Shown here: positions 46,301 through 58,559 of the stretch, piece after piece
Position numbering within the stretch: the stretch's first letter is position 1
Layout: every line of letters begins with the position of its first letter
Assembly: GCA_949752795.1 (NCBI GenBank)
Contig: OX457063.1
Location: 65,681,783-65,745,782 of the forward strand
Source: Hyperoodon ampullatus
Taxonomy: Eukaryota; Chordata; Mammalia; Artiodactyla; Ziphiidae
Direction: 5' to 3'
DNA length: 64,000 nt
The notes under the pieces: model-generated
What the model was told of the DNA's origin: nothing
Seen by the model: only the letters and a program-made list of their open reading frames with translations
Database searches by the model: none
Translations under genes and position numbers: made by a program

Positions 46301-48424
46301 ATATGGAATCAAAAAAGAAACAGAAATCAAGCTCATAGATACAGAGAACAGATTGGTGCTTGCAAGAGGTAGGGTTTGGGGGGTGAGAGAAATGGGTGAA
46401 ATTTAAACAGAACAAAAACAAGTGTTAGAGAACTGACATGCCTAAACTTCCCAACAATCAAGCCAAACTGAAGAGTTAAAAGGATATATATATAACAATA
46501 TTAAGCCTCTATGGCCATAAAAACACGGCTTCAAAATATATTAAAATATTAAAATTCAATAAACTTAAAGGAAGAAAGTGATAAATTCAATACCATAATA
46601 AATTTTAACATAGATTTGTCTGAACTATGTACCCAACAATTAGACAGTATGCATTCTTCTCAAGTGATTACTCATTTATAAAAATTCACCATATTTTTTA
46701 ACCACAAAATGTCAATAAGTTTCAGAGAATTATCTTACAGACCATATCTTCTGACATATAAATAAAAGTCAATAGCTAAAAGATAAATTTTTAAATGACT
46801 ATACATTTGGAAATTTAAAGAAAAAAGACTTTTGAATAACTCATGAACCAGAAAGGAAATACTTCTAACTGTACAAAAACTAAACATTTCAAATGTGTAG
46901 GGTACATAACCTTAAATGCTTACATTAGAAAAGAAGGGAGGCTGAAAGTCAATGACCTAGGGTTCCAATTTAATGAGTTAGAAAATGAACAATAGCTTTA
47001 AAAACAAAAAGTAAGAATGAGATAACAAAGAGCAGAAACGAATGAAATAGAAAACATTTAACAGGTGGGATCAACAAAGCCTGAAATTCCTTCTTTTAAA
47101 ACACCTATGAAATAGATAAACCTCTGGAAGTTTAATCAGTTAAAAATTAAAGAGAAAAAACAGAAATAAATGATATTATCAGTTTTTTTAAAAGGTACAC
47201 ACCTACAAATCAAATAGAGATTAAAGGATAAGAGGATACTCTTAACAACTTGATACCAATAAATTTTGAAAACTTAGGTAAAATATACAAACTCCTAAGA
47301 ATTATCACTTACCAGAAGTGACTCAAGAACCAGATGAAAACCAAAATAACTCTGTAATCATTAAAGAATTAAATACTTTGTCAAAACCTTCTCATTTAAA
47401 AAAAAAAAAAAACACTTCTGGCAGAGTTACAACTGACCTCTGACATTTCAAATAAAAATTCTTTCAAACTTAAATACTCTTCCAGAGAAGAGAAGAAGAA
47501 TAAATATCCCCAAATTCAGCAAATACATCTATATCAAAACCTTAATATCCAAACCAGACAAAGACAGCAAGAGAAAATAAAAGTATGATTCATTCTCACT
47601 CACAAATGTTAATATCAAATCCTAAACAAAACATTAGCAAACTGAATACAACAATGAATAAAAGGAGAAAATATATCAGGACTAAGAAGGGCATCAAAAG
47701 AATGCAAATGTGGTTTGACATTAGGGGGGGAAATCTGTATGTGTCATTTAGCATATTTACAGGAGAAAAAACGTGGTCATCTCAATAGATTTTTTAATAA
47801 TTTAGTTGACTCATTCAACTAAATTGGAGGAGGAATAAAACCTCTTAGCAAAAGCAGGAAAAAAGGGAAGATTCCCTAACTTCATAAAGGGTATCTATCA
47901 AAAATATGTAGCAAATATTATTCTTACCAATGTAATACAGACATTTTCTTTAAAATTGGAACAAGACAATTTAACATTGTAGTGGAGGTCAGAGTCCCCA
48001 CAGCAAGAACAGAAAAGAAATATCAAGTATAAGCATTTGAAAGGAAAAAATAAAACTGCCTTCATTTGTAGATGACATGATTGTCTACATGGAAAACTCA
48101 AAATAATGAACAGGTAAACTGTTAGAAATGATATGAGAGTTTAGCAAGTTGACTGACTATAAAATCAATAGACAAAGATAAGTTGAACTTCTAATGTTAA
48201 AAAAGTTAGAAAACATGCTGTTTACTACAGCCACAAAGACTTAAAAGTACATAGAAATAAAATGAACAAAAGTACACAAGATCTCTATGGAAAAACTATA
48301 AATTTTATTGAGCAACAGTAAAGATCTAAATGGAGAGTTGCACTAATATATTAGATTCAGTATACTCAGTTTTTTCCAAATTGATTTATAGATCAATGTG
48401 ATGCCAGTGAAAAATTATAACAGG

Positions 48425-48428
<4 letters not shown>

Positions 48429-48470
<42 letters not shown>
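48429..48470 (+). repeat. (TG)21 microsatellite at a SINE tail
   Basis: 42 uninterrupted TG bases sit exactly where the minus-strand SINE should have its T-run. It is bounded on one side by the TSD and on the other by the SINE 3' end. Confidence 0.97.
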
Positions 48471-48471
<1 letters not shown>

Positions 48472-48659
48472 TACACGGGCCTCTCACTGTTGTGGCCTCT
48501 CCCGTTGCGGAGCACAGGCTCCGAACGCGCAGGCTCAGTGGCCGTGGCTCACGGGCCCAGCCGATCCGCGGCGTGTGGGATCCTCCCGGTCCGGGGCACG
48601 AACCCGTGTCCCCTGCATCGGCAGGCGGACTCTCAACCACTGCGCCACCAGGGAAGCCC
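48430..48659 (-). mobile_element. CHR-type SINE with TG tail, 13 bp TSD
   Basis: TSD 'ataacaggatttt' exact at 48417-48429 and 48660-48672, within old L1M. The body keeps many CpGs. Instead of poly-T the tail is the (TG)21 repeat, meaning (CA)n on the element's own strand. Confidence 0.96.
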
Positions 48660-48690
48660 ATAACAGGATTTTTAAGGAATTCTACTTCGG

Positions 48691-50094
48691 AATATCTACT
48701 TGATATTAACCTCTCTTGGAATTCCTTTTTATATTTCTATAAGAAAAGCAAGAAAAGGGTCCTGAATAGGAAACAGACATAGTCATAAATCACATAAGTC
48801 TGTAAAGTCTGCATTTCAAGCCAGTAAGTTGAAACTCCCAGGACTCTTTAAAAACCTAATAATGGAAGAGACCAAAGAAAACATTCCAAGGTTTCTGAAT
48901 ATTTAATCTTAGATAGTTGCAAGTTATATTTCAAGGTATTTTTTATCTTCTATAAAGGACTTGGAGAAATGTTGATTATTTTTTAGATGTTTAAGAAAAC
49001 AATGTTAAAGAACAATACTTACTAGGAAAAACATCTGTATCTAAAAACAGTTTTATCACATGAGTTTATATTTCAGCACACAAACAAAAAAAAATTTACA
49101 GGTTTAATTTGCAGCCAGCTATATTTTTGACATATTCTTGCTTTACTAGACTGAATGACTAAATGACTTAATATTTCTCTCTGCACTGAATGCAAGGAAT
49201 TTTACCAACTACCCAATAATTTAATGTAATTTATACTGTTTAAATCTCTTTTTCCTGCCTGAAAGTAAATTTTGACTCTAGAATGCTTTTCTTTTGACAT
49301 CACATATTTCACAAGCAATGGACTTTGGGGGTCACCTAAAACAAAAAATGGGTTTCTTACCAGCAGATACCATTCCCATCTAATATGTTCAGTCTGCCTG
49401 ATTTTTAGTAAGCATGTAAGAATTAATGGAAGTGCCCAGATATTTTTACAATAGGCTTCAATTATTCTGTATTTTTTCAAAGCTTAATAGCCTGAAACCT
49501 AATAGATAGATTGATAAAGTTGTGGGATAAAAGCAAATATTTACAAATCATTATTCTGAAAGATGATATTCATTTGTTTCAGGTTTTGCATTTCTTCCTC
49601 AAGGGATGTAGATATATAACATGTGTTCTCTAAGGGAATGTTTCTGTTGACCTTTATATGTATCTATTTTTTTCAGTTCTCTCTGAAGTATTGAACTGTT
49701 GAAAAACAAATAGAACATTTAAAAATTTTTTCCTGTAGCATTCCTCAATTTGGTTTACTATGTTATATAAATTTCTGTTTTACTTTTTTATCATAAAGTA
49801 GAAATTACTTCATTGGTTTTTTTTTTTCTGAATATAAAAGTGGTGCTACTTATTGCAGATGTCTTTTTCTAATAATGTAGACAAAAGTTTATATTAGAAC
49901 GGGTTTTCTGGAAGATGTAATATCACATTTTATTATTGCCATAGATATTTCTGTAATAAGAGCAATGTAGACAACACACAGTAACATAACATAATTCCAA
50001 ATTCCAAATCTTTGTTATGGGATTTGATTGGTTTTTATTAACAAAATCAACTGGGGAACTGCCAAATACTCTATTTCTTTTTTATATTTTAGAC
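48691..50094. other. Unassigned sequence
   Basis: About 1.4 kb, AT-rich, with no repeat or gene recognised. 49200-49480 has overlapping short frames on both strands without any domain. Confidence 0.4.
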
Positions 50095-50289
50095 CAGTGT
50101 TCTTCAATATGTGGCATTTAGACTTCCACTTCTATCAAAATTACCTGGAAGTGCTTGTTAAAAAGTACAGATGCCTAAATGTTACCCTATAGTTTCTCAG
50201 TTAGAATACTGTCAGTCTGGCCTGCACATATGCATTTTAACAAGCAGCACTGGGGATTCTTAAGCACTCTACAGTTCCAGAACCACTAA
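50095..50289 (+). mobile_element. MER5A-like DNA transposon
   Basis: Starts 'cagtgttcttcaatatgtgg', has 'aaaattacctggaagtgctt' and 'aaaagtacagatgcctaaat', and ends 'agttccagaaccactaatg'. Ends, length of about 195 bp and internal text fit the MER5A family (hAT-Charlie, non-autonomous). TSD not clear. Confidence 0.75.
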
Positions 50290-50363
50290 TGCTCACTATA
50301 GCCTGAAAACTGAAGAAACTGTATTCTCTGCCTTTTTTGGTATACTTCATCTTCCAAGTTACT

Positions 50364-51509
50364 ACTTTTTTATTGAGGTATAATTGATATATTTTATATT
50401 AGTTTCAGGTATACAACATAATGATTCAATATTTCTATATATTACAAAATGATCATCACAATAAGTCACATTAACTTCTATTACCATACATAGTTACAAA
50501 AAAATTTTTTTTCCTTGTGATGAGCAGTTTTGAGATCTACTCTTTTAGCAACTTTCAAATATGTAACACAGTATTACCAACTGTAGTCAGCATGTTGTAC
50601 ATTACATCCCCACGACTTATTTATCTTATAACTGGAAGATTGTACCTTTTGACTCTCTTCATCCATTTCACCCACTACTGACTCCCCACCTCTGGCAACC
50701 AGCAATCTGTTCTCTGTATCTATAAGCTTGATTTTTGTTTTGCTTTGTTTTGTTTTGTTTAAATTCCACATGTAGGGAATTCCCTGGCAGTCCAGTGGTT
50801 AGGACTCTGCACTGCCACTGCAGGGGGCACGGGTTCGATCCCTGGTGGGGGAACTAAGATCCCACAAGCCGAGTGGCATGGCAAAAAAAAAAAAATTCCA
50901 CATGTAAGTGAGGTCATATGGTATTAGCCTTTGTCTGACTTATTTCATATAACATAATGCCCTCACATTCCATCCGTGTTGCCTCAAATGGCAAGAATTT
51001 TTTTTTTTTACAGCTGAATAATATCCCGTTGTATCTTTATACCACATCTTCTTTATCCATTCATTATCCATTGATGGACGCTTGGGTTGTTTCTATCTCT
51101 TGTCTATTGTAAATAATGCTGCAATGAACATGAGAGTGCATATGTCATTTCAAATTAGTGTTTTCACTTTCTTCAGATAAATACTCAGAAGTAGAGCTGC
51201 TGGATTATATGGTAATTCTATTTTAAAATTTAAATTCTATTTAAAAATTTTTGAGGAACCTGCATGCTGTTTTCCATAGTGTCTGCACCAATTTATATTC
51301 CCACCAACAGTGCCCAAGTGTTCCCTTTTCTCCACATCCTTGCCAGTACTGTTTTTTTTGGGGGGGGGCAGTGTATGTGTGTGTGGTTTTGGTTGGTTGT
51401 TGTTGTTTTTTTTTTGTCTTTTTGATGATAACCATTCTGACAGGTGTGAGGAGATATCTCATTGTGCTTTTTATTTGCATTTCTTTGATGATAGTGATGT
51501 TGAACACCT
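50364..51509 (-). mobile_element. L1 element D, 3' end, 12 bp TSD
   Basis: Minus strand: 'tttttattgaggtataattg' marks the A-tail side, then an L1 3' UTR and ORF2 C-terminus to 51509. Exact TSD 'ttccaagttact' at 50352-50363 and 51510-51521. It carries a SINE. Its 3' UTR type matches L1 C, and not L1s A, B, E or F. Near 51353 a G-run and GT-rich stretch replace ORF2 text. Confidence 0.93.
50775..50893 (+). mobile_element. CHR-related SINE, short form, 13 bp TSD
   Basis: Exact TSD 'aattccacatgta' at 50762-50774 and 50894-50906. Head 'gggaattccctggcagtcc', B-box 'gggttcgatccc', A tail of 13. It has only the tRNA-like part plus a short end. Confidence 0.96.
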
Positions 51510-51521
51510 TTCCAAGTTACT

Positions 51522-53234
51522 TCTTAATGCTATTATGTCTGCATTATAGCCCTTAAACAGCAACTCAAACCAAGGAGAAGCAGCCTCAGCTCCAACTCTC
51601 AGCTAAATGGTCTTCCCTACACTAGTTTACCTGAGGAACTTCTCTTCATCCTTTACAGCCTATGGCTGCCCAGTGTTTGTCTGTCAGGTCTGGAGTACAG
51701 ATAGCATTTGTAAAAATCTGTCCCATTCTTTCTTGTTACAAAGAGTTTAGGAATTATTATCTCTTGATTTATTTAAAGAAATATTTTAGTCCAGTATTAA
51801 CTTAGGGGATAATGTTTACAGTGAAAGATTTGCTTTCATTCTTTAATTCAGTGTAACTGCAAATTGGAGCAGCTTTTAACTAAGTTAAAAAAAAATTCAC
51901 TGCCCTTCAGCCTCTTAAATACAGCTTGCAATTCTCTACCAGGGGTTATGGTATATTTCTAAATTTTAGCTCTACATTACTAGGATTTAGTTAGTTCCAG
52001 AAACCTTATAGGTTATAGGCCTTCTGATATCCTTTTTGTTATGTAGAGACCAAGGGAGGTAAAGATAAAGACCTTCCAGCAAATAATTCAGCTCTCACTC
52101 CTGTAAGAGTTTCTGGATAAAAGAAGGAGACTGTCAGCATGTTTTAGAGAATTGAGAAGTTTGACAATCCTGTGGGAAGTATTCCTATCTAATCTTTTAA
52201 GTGTATGTCCATCTATGTTTTCCATAGTTTTCGGAATCTCCTCTTTAATTCCTGTGATACTACAATAAAGAAATAAATCACCTCCAGAGTCAAAAATCTG
52301 AAATTAAGGAAAGTAAACAGTACACTACTCAAGCTTTTCTCTTCCCCTACCCAGTTAAAATAACAAAATAGAAAAGCAACGTGGTCTGTAATTAACATCT
52401 CCCTTTTCCAAAGGCATTGCTAGCCTTATGTCATCCTCACAGGTTAGCAGGGAGTATACGTTGAAGCCATGAGAAACAGATTGTGTACCCCCAGCAGTCA
52501 AAACAACGAACTGCTAATTTCATTGGTTCCTATGCATTATAAACCAGTGCTTCTAAGTTATCCTAACAGGTTAACCAGACATACCAGATTTGGGGGACCA
52601 ATGGCAGACATCTCCTTGTCCAGGACTCCGTTCTCTTCTCACTTTTATCCTGATTTGGGAAGTCTGATTTTCCTAGCCTGAGAAGTTCACCAACTTTGAA
52701 AGAAAAAGTTCAGCCTCCTCTGAGATGAACTGGAGATAAAGCAGATGTTCTTAAGTTTCTGTTCAACCCTAACACACCTGAGGGATTAATAGCAGTGACA
52801 AAGTACAGTGGCAGAGGAGGGGAGGTTGGCAGATTCGGAGTAAGAAAAGGAGTTGTTGAGACCGCTGAGGATTCACTATAGTTTTGAATTGCAAGGAAAA
52901 GGTCATGCTTATAACTTTAAGGTAGATATTTAGGCAATATTAACTTATTACTGTCTAGTATATTATTTACACTTTTTACTGCTTTATGTCAGAAATCTTC
53001 TGACTTAAGATTTTACAAATAGCAAATGCATTTTTGCATTAACAAACATATGAGGTCATATTTTTGCTTTTCTTCCATACTAAATTCACCGTGGAGCTGG
53101 ATTGTTTTTTGCGGTGTTATTTCTATCTGACTAGCTAAAATTATATTAGCTTCATAAATAACTTGGGTAGACTTTATTCTTTTTGTATTTTTCTGGATCA
53201 AATTACATGAAATAAGAGTTCTGTATGTCGTAAA
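51522..53234. other. Unassigned sequence
   Basis: No gene is recognised in about 1.7 kb. 51555-51730 faintly resembles an L2 3' section. A 70-codon frame at 52469-52681 has no recognisable domain. Confidence 0.4.
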
Positions 53235-54045
53235 ATTTGGTCAAACCTACCAGCATAGCCATCTGGTCCTGGGGTTTCTTCACAGGTGTGGTCTTTGACT
53301 GTTACTTCAATTTCTATATTACTTATTCAAGTTCTTTATTTTTTATTGTAATAGTTGTGATATTTTACACTTTCCTGGGAATTTATTTATTTATAAATTT
53401 ATTTATTTCATCTCTATTTTCAAATATTTTAATATATAGTTGTTCATAATACCCATTCTCCTTTTTTAATCTTTTGGTGTCTGTAGTTATTTCCTTTTTT
53501 TAATTCTGTATTTTGTTTGTTTGTACATTCTCTTATCTTTTTTTCAGTCTTGCCTGAAGTCTGCTTATTTTATTAATCTTTTCAGATAATCAGCTTTTGG
53601 GTTGCTATTCTTGTTTGTTACTATTGTGGAGGTTGTTGATGTTGTTCTCTACATCACCTGCCCCTATATTTATATTTCCTTCCTTCTTGTTTCTTTGGGC
53701 TTGCTCTGTGGCTCTTTTCCAACTTCTTTAGCTGGATGCTTAACTTCATTTAGTTTTTTTTGTTTTTGTTTTTGTTTTGCAGTACGCGGGCCTCTCACTT
53801 TTGTGGCCTCTCTCATTGCAGAACACAGGCTCCAGACACACAGGCTCAGCGGCCATGGCTCACGGGCCTATCCACTCCATGGCATGTGGGATCTTCCTGG
53901 ACCGGGGCACAAATCCATGTCCCCTGCATCAGCAGGCGGACTCTCAACCACTGTGCCACCAGGGAAACCCAACTTCATTTAGTTTTAATCTTTTTTTTTT
54001 TTTGATAAATGTTTGAGCTATGGACTTCCTCCAGCTCCTGCATCA
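53235..54045 (-). mobile_element. Ancient L1M ORF2 fragment
   Basis: Reverse ORF2: 'agccatctggtcctggggtt' (the PGPDG block), 'tattttattaatcttttcag' and 'ttgatgttgttctctac'. Heavily decayed, with stops in all frames. It is split by the SINE 53758-53970 and continues to about 54045. Confidence 0.7.
53758..53970 (-). mobile_element. CHR-type SINE, 16 bp TSD
   Basis: Exact TSD 'aacttcatttagtttt' at 53742-53757 and 53971-53986. The T tail is broken as (tttttg)n. Many CpGs have become TG or CA, so it is older than most SINEs here. Confidence 0.96.
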
Positions 54046-54849
54046 ACACGTGTCCTTTCTTTCTTAGGATCACTGAGTATTAGATTTTCAGTTCTGTTCA
54101 AAGCAACCCTTTTCACTTGACTTTTCCTTTCCTGACTCCTCTGCAGCTTTGCTTTTAGTCCTTGTCTTAGTGTTGGAGTTTGGGATTCGAGGAACAGAAA
54201 CTCATTCACATTAAGAGAAAAGATGAGTTAATGTAAGGATACCAGTGAACCGTAACTGGAAAGTTATCAGATACCAAAGCAGTTCTCTGTGTCACTCCTT
54301 TAGAGGGACATGGCCTCTCTTGGAGCCTCCACCTCTCCCCCCACACATCTCTGTTCTCTTCTGTTTCTCTAAGATCTAACTTCCTTATGCTCTACCTAAC
54401 AGATGATTCCATCATCCACTCATGGTTTTTATTTTGTCTGACTTCAGCTTTAACATTGCTCATCACTGCTGCACTGTGCCTTCTTTTTTTTAATCATTAC
54501 TCTTTCCTCTGAGTTTCCACTGCTAATCAGCCAATTATTTCCATATTTCTTAGTTCATACTCCTAACAAAGAGAATCCATTTGGCTCAATTCATCTTTTC
54601 TTAATAGGTCATTAACCAATTTATATGCCTACTATAGTCAATCACCTGTGTTGAGGGGTGTGGGCAAGACACTTTCCCTTAGGGAACAGGCTCCAGCTGT
54701 CTCTGATAGTTCTCTCGTTCTTATATATTCAGTTTCACTCCATTAGCTCCTTCTCCTCGTACTTTAATTTTGTTTTGTCACTCTAAAAAAATACTCTTTT
54801 GATCCTGTTTTTGTCTGGCTACCATCAACTCATTCTTTTTTTCACCTCA
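54046..54849. other. Unassigned, possibly a diverged repeat
   Basis: 54170-54700 has wording like an old interspersed repeat ('ggaacagaaactcattcac'), but I cannot name it. No gene. Confidence 0.35.
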
Positions 54850-55440
54850 TCCATTGTATTCAAAAGAACAATATTTGCAGTGTTCATATCCTTGTCTCTC
54901 ATTAACTTCTCATCCCACTGAAATTGGGCTTCCTCTTTTATTATATTCCTGGAACTGCTCTCATCAAGGGCACCAGTAATCTCCTAATTGTCATATCCAG
55001 TGGAAATTTTTCAGTCCTTATTTCATGGCTGTTCTTCAACACTTGACATTCACGGCAACTTTCTTCTACAAATACTCTACTCCCTTGGTTTCTGTGAATC
55101 TACATTCCATGGTGCTGCTTGTAACCTTCTGACTATTCTTGCTCTTTTTCTTTTTGCAGGTTTTTCCTATGCCCTCCACTTAAAATGTTGATATTCCCCA
55201 GTATTCATACTTACCCATGACTCTTTTTCTCTGTGTTCTCTCTATTTTTATGGTTTCAACTATCATATATAAACTATTGATTCCAAAACTCCCATTTCCA
55301 GGCTAGACTTCCCCACTGAACTTCAGATTCATATATCCAGGGATTATCTTTGGGCATCTCCAAGTCAACATAACCTAAACTGAATTTATCATCCCTGCTC
55401 CCTAATATGTTCCTCTTGTATTTTTTGTTTCATTTGTTGG
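54850..55440 (+). repeat. L2 ORF2 (reverse transcriptase) relic
   Basis: Follows L2 order: 'gaactgctctcatcaaggg', 'cagtaatctcctaattgtc', 'cagtccttatttcatggc', 'cttgacattcacggcaac', 'gaacttcagattcatatatc' and 'gggcatctccaagtcaaca'. These encode the CR1-type RT palm and downstream region in intact L2. Here the frame is broken throughout. Confidence 0.72.
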
Positions 55441-55589
55441 TATAGCTATTTATCATCCAGACAAACTAGAAGTATGAAAGTCTTCATAGTCCAGGGTTGG
55501 GAAACATAAGACACACATGCTTATTACAGGCATAGGATTCATGAGCATATGCTGACACTGCCTCACCCCATTCTCATAATAGGTATATG

Positions 55590-56100
55590 GCTCTCATGGT
55601 TGTTTATCCTAATGAGGTTGGATGACATCACAGAATCCTTTTCTACATGGTGTTGTAGGCAACTACTGTCAATCAATTAGGCTTAGTATCTGGCTTATTC
55701 TTCACCCAACTCTTTGTGCAGTCACCTTTAGGACTACATCAGGAGCTTTCTTGTCCTGTGTCTTCTGGGTGGGTTTGCTGGGAGGCATCCACAGAAGATC
55801 AAAAAGTGGAAGAAGAGTGATACTGATATTTATTTTTACAGGTGTCGTCACAGTGAAGGACATAACTCCTGTCAATACCCTCTTCAATTCCAGAAACTTC
55901 TCTTTTCTGACTTAGGGGTGTAATGGGTCTTTGGTATTGCCAGCCCTGGGGTCATATACTATCCCTTGCCAGTTCCCCTAAATCTACTCCACATCTTTGC
56001 AGGTAAAGTTTTTCACAAATTACCCAATTTGAGTGTACTGTTGTCCTATTTTCTGCTGAAATCCATGCTGTATCAGATAGCATGTGAATTAAAACATTTG
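55590..56100 (+). repeat. Probable ancient repeat, unnamed
   Basis: 'ttggtattgccagccctggg' and 'aattacccaatttgagtgta' occur in the order of a common old mammalian repeat, possibly an LTR. A 97-codon frame at 55622-55915 overlaps it and has no recognisable domain. Confidence 0.4.
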
Positions 56101-56960
56101 CCATCCCTTTCCTAGACTCCTTACATCATCCTCAGGCCCCACACATCCATATAATAACTAAGATTTGCTTATTTCAGAACCCAAATATTGCTCAATTGTA
56201 TTCCTTCTCTCTAGTCTCATTCTCAGAATCCTAGTTCAGGCCCACAGTATCTCTCTATGAGATAAAAATGTATGAAATGGAAAAGGATTGATATTGAGGC
56301 GAACTATTTAACAAAGGTTGCCAATCCCTGGAAAACTGATTACATGGCCTACTTGATTATATTTGGTTTTATTATTCTCTGGTTAATTCACGAGTGTGTA
56401 TTCTGTGGCCCCTATACTTTTGCCTTCTGCTCCTTATATTTTAAAAGATCATTGTTTGGGGGCAGGGGGTTGTTTTATTTATAAATGTAGGAATCTTTTG
56501 TCTAATGGAATCCTCTTATATAAAATAAAAGTGGAGCTGGTTCTTGTTAAAGTAAGGTTAGTACTTCAGACACAATAGGAAAATTACTGCTCAGCATCTA
56601 TTACCAGTGCTTAATAATTATTTTTCTCCTATTTCCTCCAGCTCTAACTCTACTGCCATCCTGGCCCTGTGCCAAATTAGCATGTATAAATATTCTCACC
56701 TGACCTTAGCCATGATACATTAATAAATAGGCTGTTCCGTTTTGCTAACTGAGAGTTTGTTCTACCTATATTCACCAGGGTAATCAGAAACTGGTTAAAA
56801 TGAGATCCTGGCTCTCATTCTATCTGGGGAAGATGATTTCTCAAGAAAGATTCTCATTTCAAAGGCATTTGGAAAGTCTATCATAAGAATTTACTTATTC
56901 TCATTTTTCTATGAATTAAAGAAATTTGATGAGTGAAATATGGAAAATTTTACAGTTTGT
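56101..56960. other. Unassigned sequence
   Basis: No gene or named repeat is recognised. Confidence 0.4.
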
Positions 56961-56976
56961 CAGAATTCCCCATTCT

Positions 56977-57311
56977 TTTTCTTTATAACCTTTTTTTTTT
57001 TTTTAATTTTTGGCTGCATTGGGTCTTCGTTGCTGTGCGCTGGCTTTCTCTAGTTGCGGCGAACGGGGGCTACTCTTTGTTGCGGTGTGCGGGCTTCTCA
57101 CTTCAATGGCTTCTCCCGCTGCGGAACGTGGGCCCTAGGTGAGCAGGCTTCAATAGTTGTGGCGGGCGGGCTCTAGAGCGCAGGCTCAGTAGTTGTGGCT
57201 CACGGGCTTAGTTGCTCCACTGTATGTGGGATCTTCCCGGATCAGAGATCAAACCCATGTCCCCTGCATTGGCAGGAGGATTCTCAACCACTGCACCACC
57301 AGGGAAGTCCA
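56977..57311 (-). mobile_element. CHR-type SINE, long form, 16 bp TSD
   Basis: Exact TSD 'cagaattccccattct' at 56961-56976 and 57312-57327. The body is the long form with 'gctgtgcgctggctttctc' and 'agtagttgtggctcacg'. The T-run (56991-57004) is offset by 14 bp from the TSD. Confidence 0.95.
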
Positions 57312-57327
57312 CAGAATTCCCCATTCT

Positions 57328-58086
57328 AATGTAGGCTGAATATCACTCTCTGATAAGTATGATCCCGTTGGCCCTTCTACCAACTATATTGTACAGCAAG
57401 ATTTTATATCATATACTATAAATTATATCTCCTCCATCTTCCACTTGATCTTATTTTTTAAGGTGGTTTTTTTAAAATCCCTTTAAGGATATTAGGATCC
57501 TAATTCTGTTCTGCAACCATCAACCATTCTTCCATCTCAGAGTTTCTTCATCCTAGTTAATGGAAAATGGTTATTTGGATAGGATTGCAGAGAAGAAGCC
57601 TTTCGATCTGCCAATAGAGAATTCTAATAGATTGAACTTGGACATTGAGTCATAAATCTGTAGTCATTCAGTCAATAAGAATATATACGACTTTTGAAAT
57701 GTCATCTAGCTCTTATTTTAGCATCTGGTCCACAAGCTTTCTAATGACTTTTCCAAATACCTTCTTAAAATCAAATTTACTAGGGCTAGAGTATTTTTCA
57801 GATCTGCCAAGCAAGCGATACTTTCAGGAAATGACTGAGGTTAGTCTAACATGACTTGTTCTTGGTAAAGATGAACTAGCTCATAGTTATCACTGTCTTC
57901 CTTTCTAAACACATGTAAAGCTATCTATTCATTAGTTCCTTCCAGAACCTTGCAGAGCTTAAAAAGCACTATTTAAAGCCTGACTGGTTTATAATTTGAG
58001 ATCTCCACATTCTTTTCCTTTTCAAAAAAATTAGAGTTTCATTATCTAGTCTCTTATCATCTCTTCTAGTCTCTGTAGTTCTTCAA
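57328..58086. other. Unassigned sequence
   Basis: AT-rich. 57640-57990 has a 69-codon frame without recognisable features. Confidence 0.4.
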
Positions 58087-58102
58087 AGATTACCATCATC
58101 CA

Positions 58103-58409
58103 GGGCTTCCCTCGTGGTGCAGTGGTTAAGAATCTGCCTGCCAATGCAGGGGACATGGGTTTGAGCCCTGGTCCAGGAAGATCCCACATGCCACAGAGCA
58201 GCTAAGCCCGTGCGCCACAACTACTGAAGCCCACATGCCTAGAGCCCGTGCGCTGCAACAAGACAAGCCACCACAATGAGAAGCCCATGCGCCACAACGA
58301 AGGCTAGCCCCAACACGCTGCAACTAGAGAAAGACCGCATGCAGAAACGAAGACCCAACACAGCCAAAAATAAAATAAATTAATTTTAACAATATATTTT
58401 TTTAAAAAG
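58103..58409 (+). mobile_element. CHR-type SINE, long form, ~15 bp TSD
   Basis: TSD 'gattaccatcatcca' (58088-58102) and 'gattaccgtcatcca' (58410-58424), one mismatch. Head 'gggcttccctcgtggtgcag', B-box-like 'gggtttgagccc', tail of mixed A/T-rich sequence. Confidence 0.95.
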
Positions 58410-58469
58410 GATTACCGTCATCCATCCAGTCATTTCATCTCCAGGTTCTATCATTCATTTCTTTCAGGC

Positions 58470-58550
58470 AATCATGTAGGTCAAACCCATGCCCCCTGTA
58501 GCAGAAGCACATAGCCTTAAGCACTGGACCGCCAGGGAAATCCCTGTGAT
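58470..58550 (-). mobile_element. CHR-type SINE head fragment
   Basis: Only the tRNA-like part remains: 'gtcaaacccatgccccctg' (reverse B-box), then 'ccttaagcactggaccgcc' and 'agggaaatccc'. No tail or TSD. Confidence 0.85.
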
Positions 58551-58559
58551 TTATTCTGT

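Larger units (their letters stand above)
44906..46410 (+). mobile_element. L1 element C, ORF2 3' half, inside L1M
   Basis: Begins in ORF2 at 'ccctggtttcaaactatatt' and runs through the C-terminal region into the first part of the 3' UTR ('gagaacagattggtgcttgc'), then stops without the remaining ~300 bp seen in L1 D. 'gatatataac' occurs just before it (44896-44905) and again near 46487-46496, a likely TSD. 46411-46480 is unassigned. SINE 45192-45402 lies inside. Confidence 0.85.
42585..48690 (+). mobile_element. Ancient L1M, split by several later insertions
   Basis: Old LINE-1 in pieces: 42585-42751 and 43256-44195 (5' region and ORF1, with 'cacagctgaagggagaattg', 'ccagaaatggtgaag' and 'caacaatggaagctag'); 44331-44593 and 44826-44905 (ORF2 start); about 46480-48416 and 48673-48690 (ORF2 middle, to 'aacaggattttta'). 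The order is continuous once the insertions are removed. Many stops; no usable frame. The 3' end is missing or unrecognisable after 48690. Confidence 0.75.

Noticed and set aside
48398..48782. Frames with long alternating Cys-Val stretches
   Set aside because: Produced by translating the (TG)21 microsatellite and the adjacent SINE.
54988..55191. 67-codon frame
   Set aside because: It lies in the L2 reverse-transcriptase relic but in the wrong frame. Not a gene.
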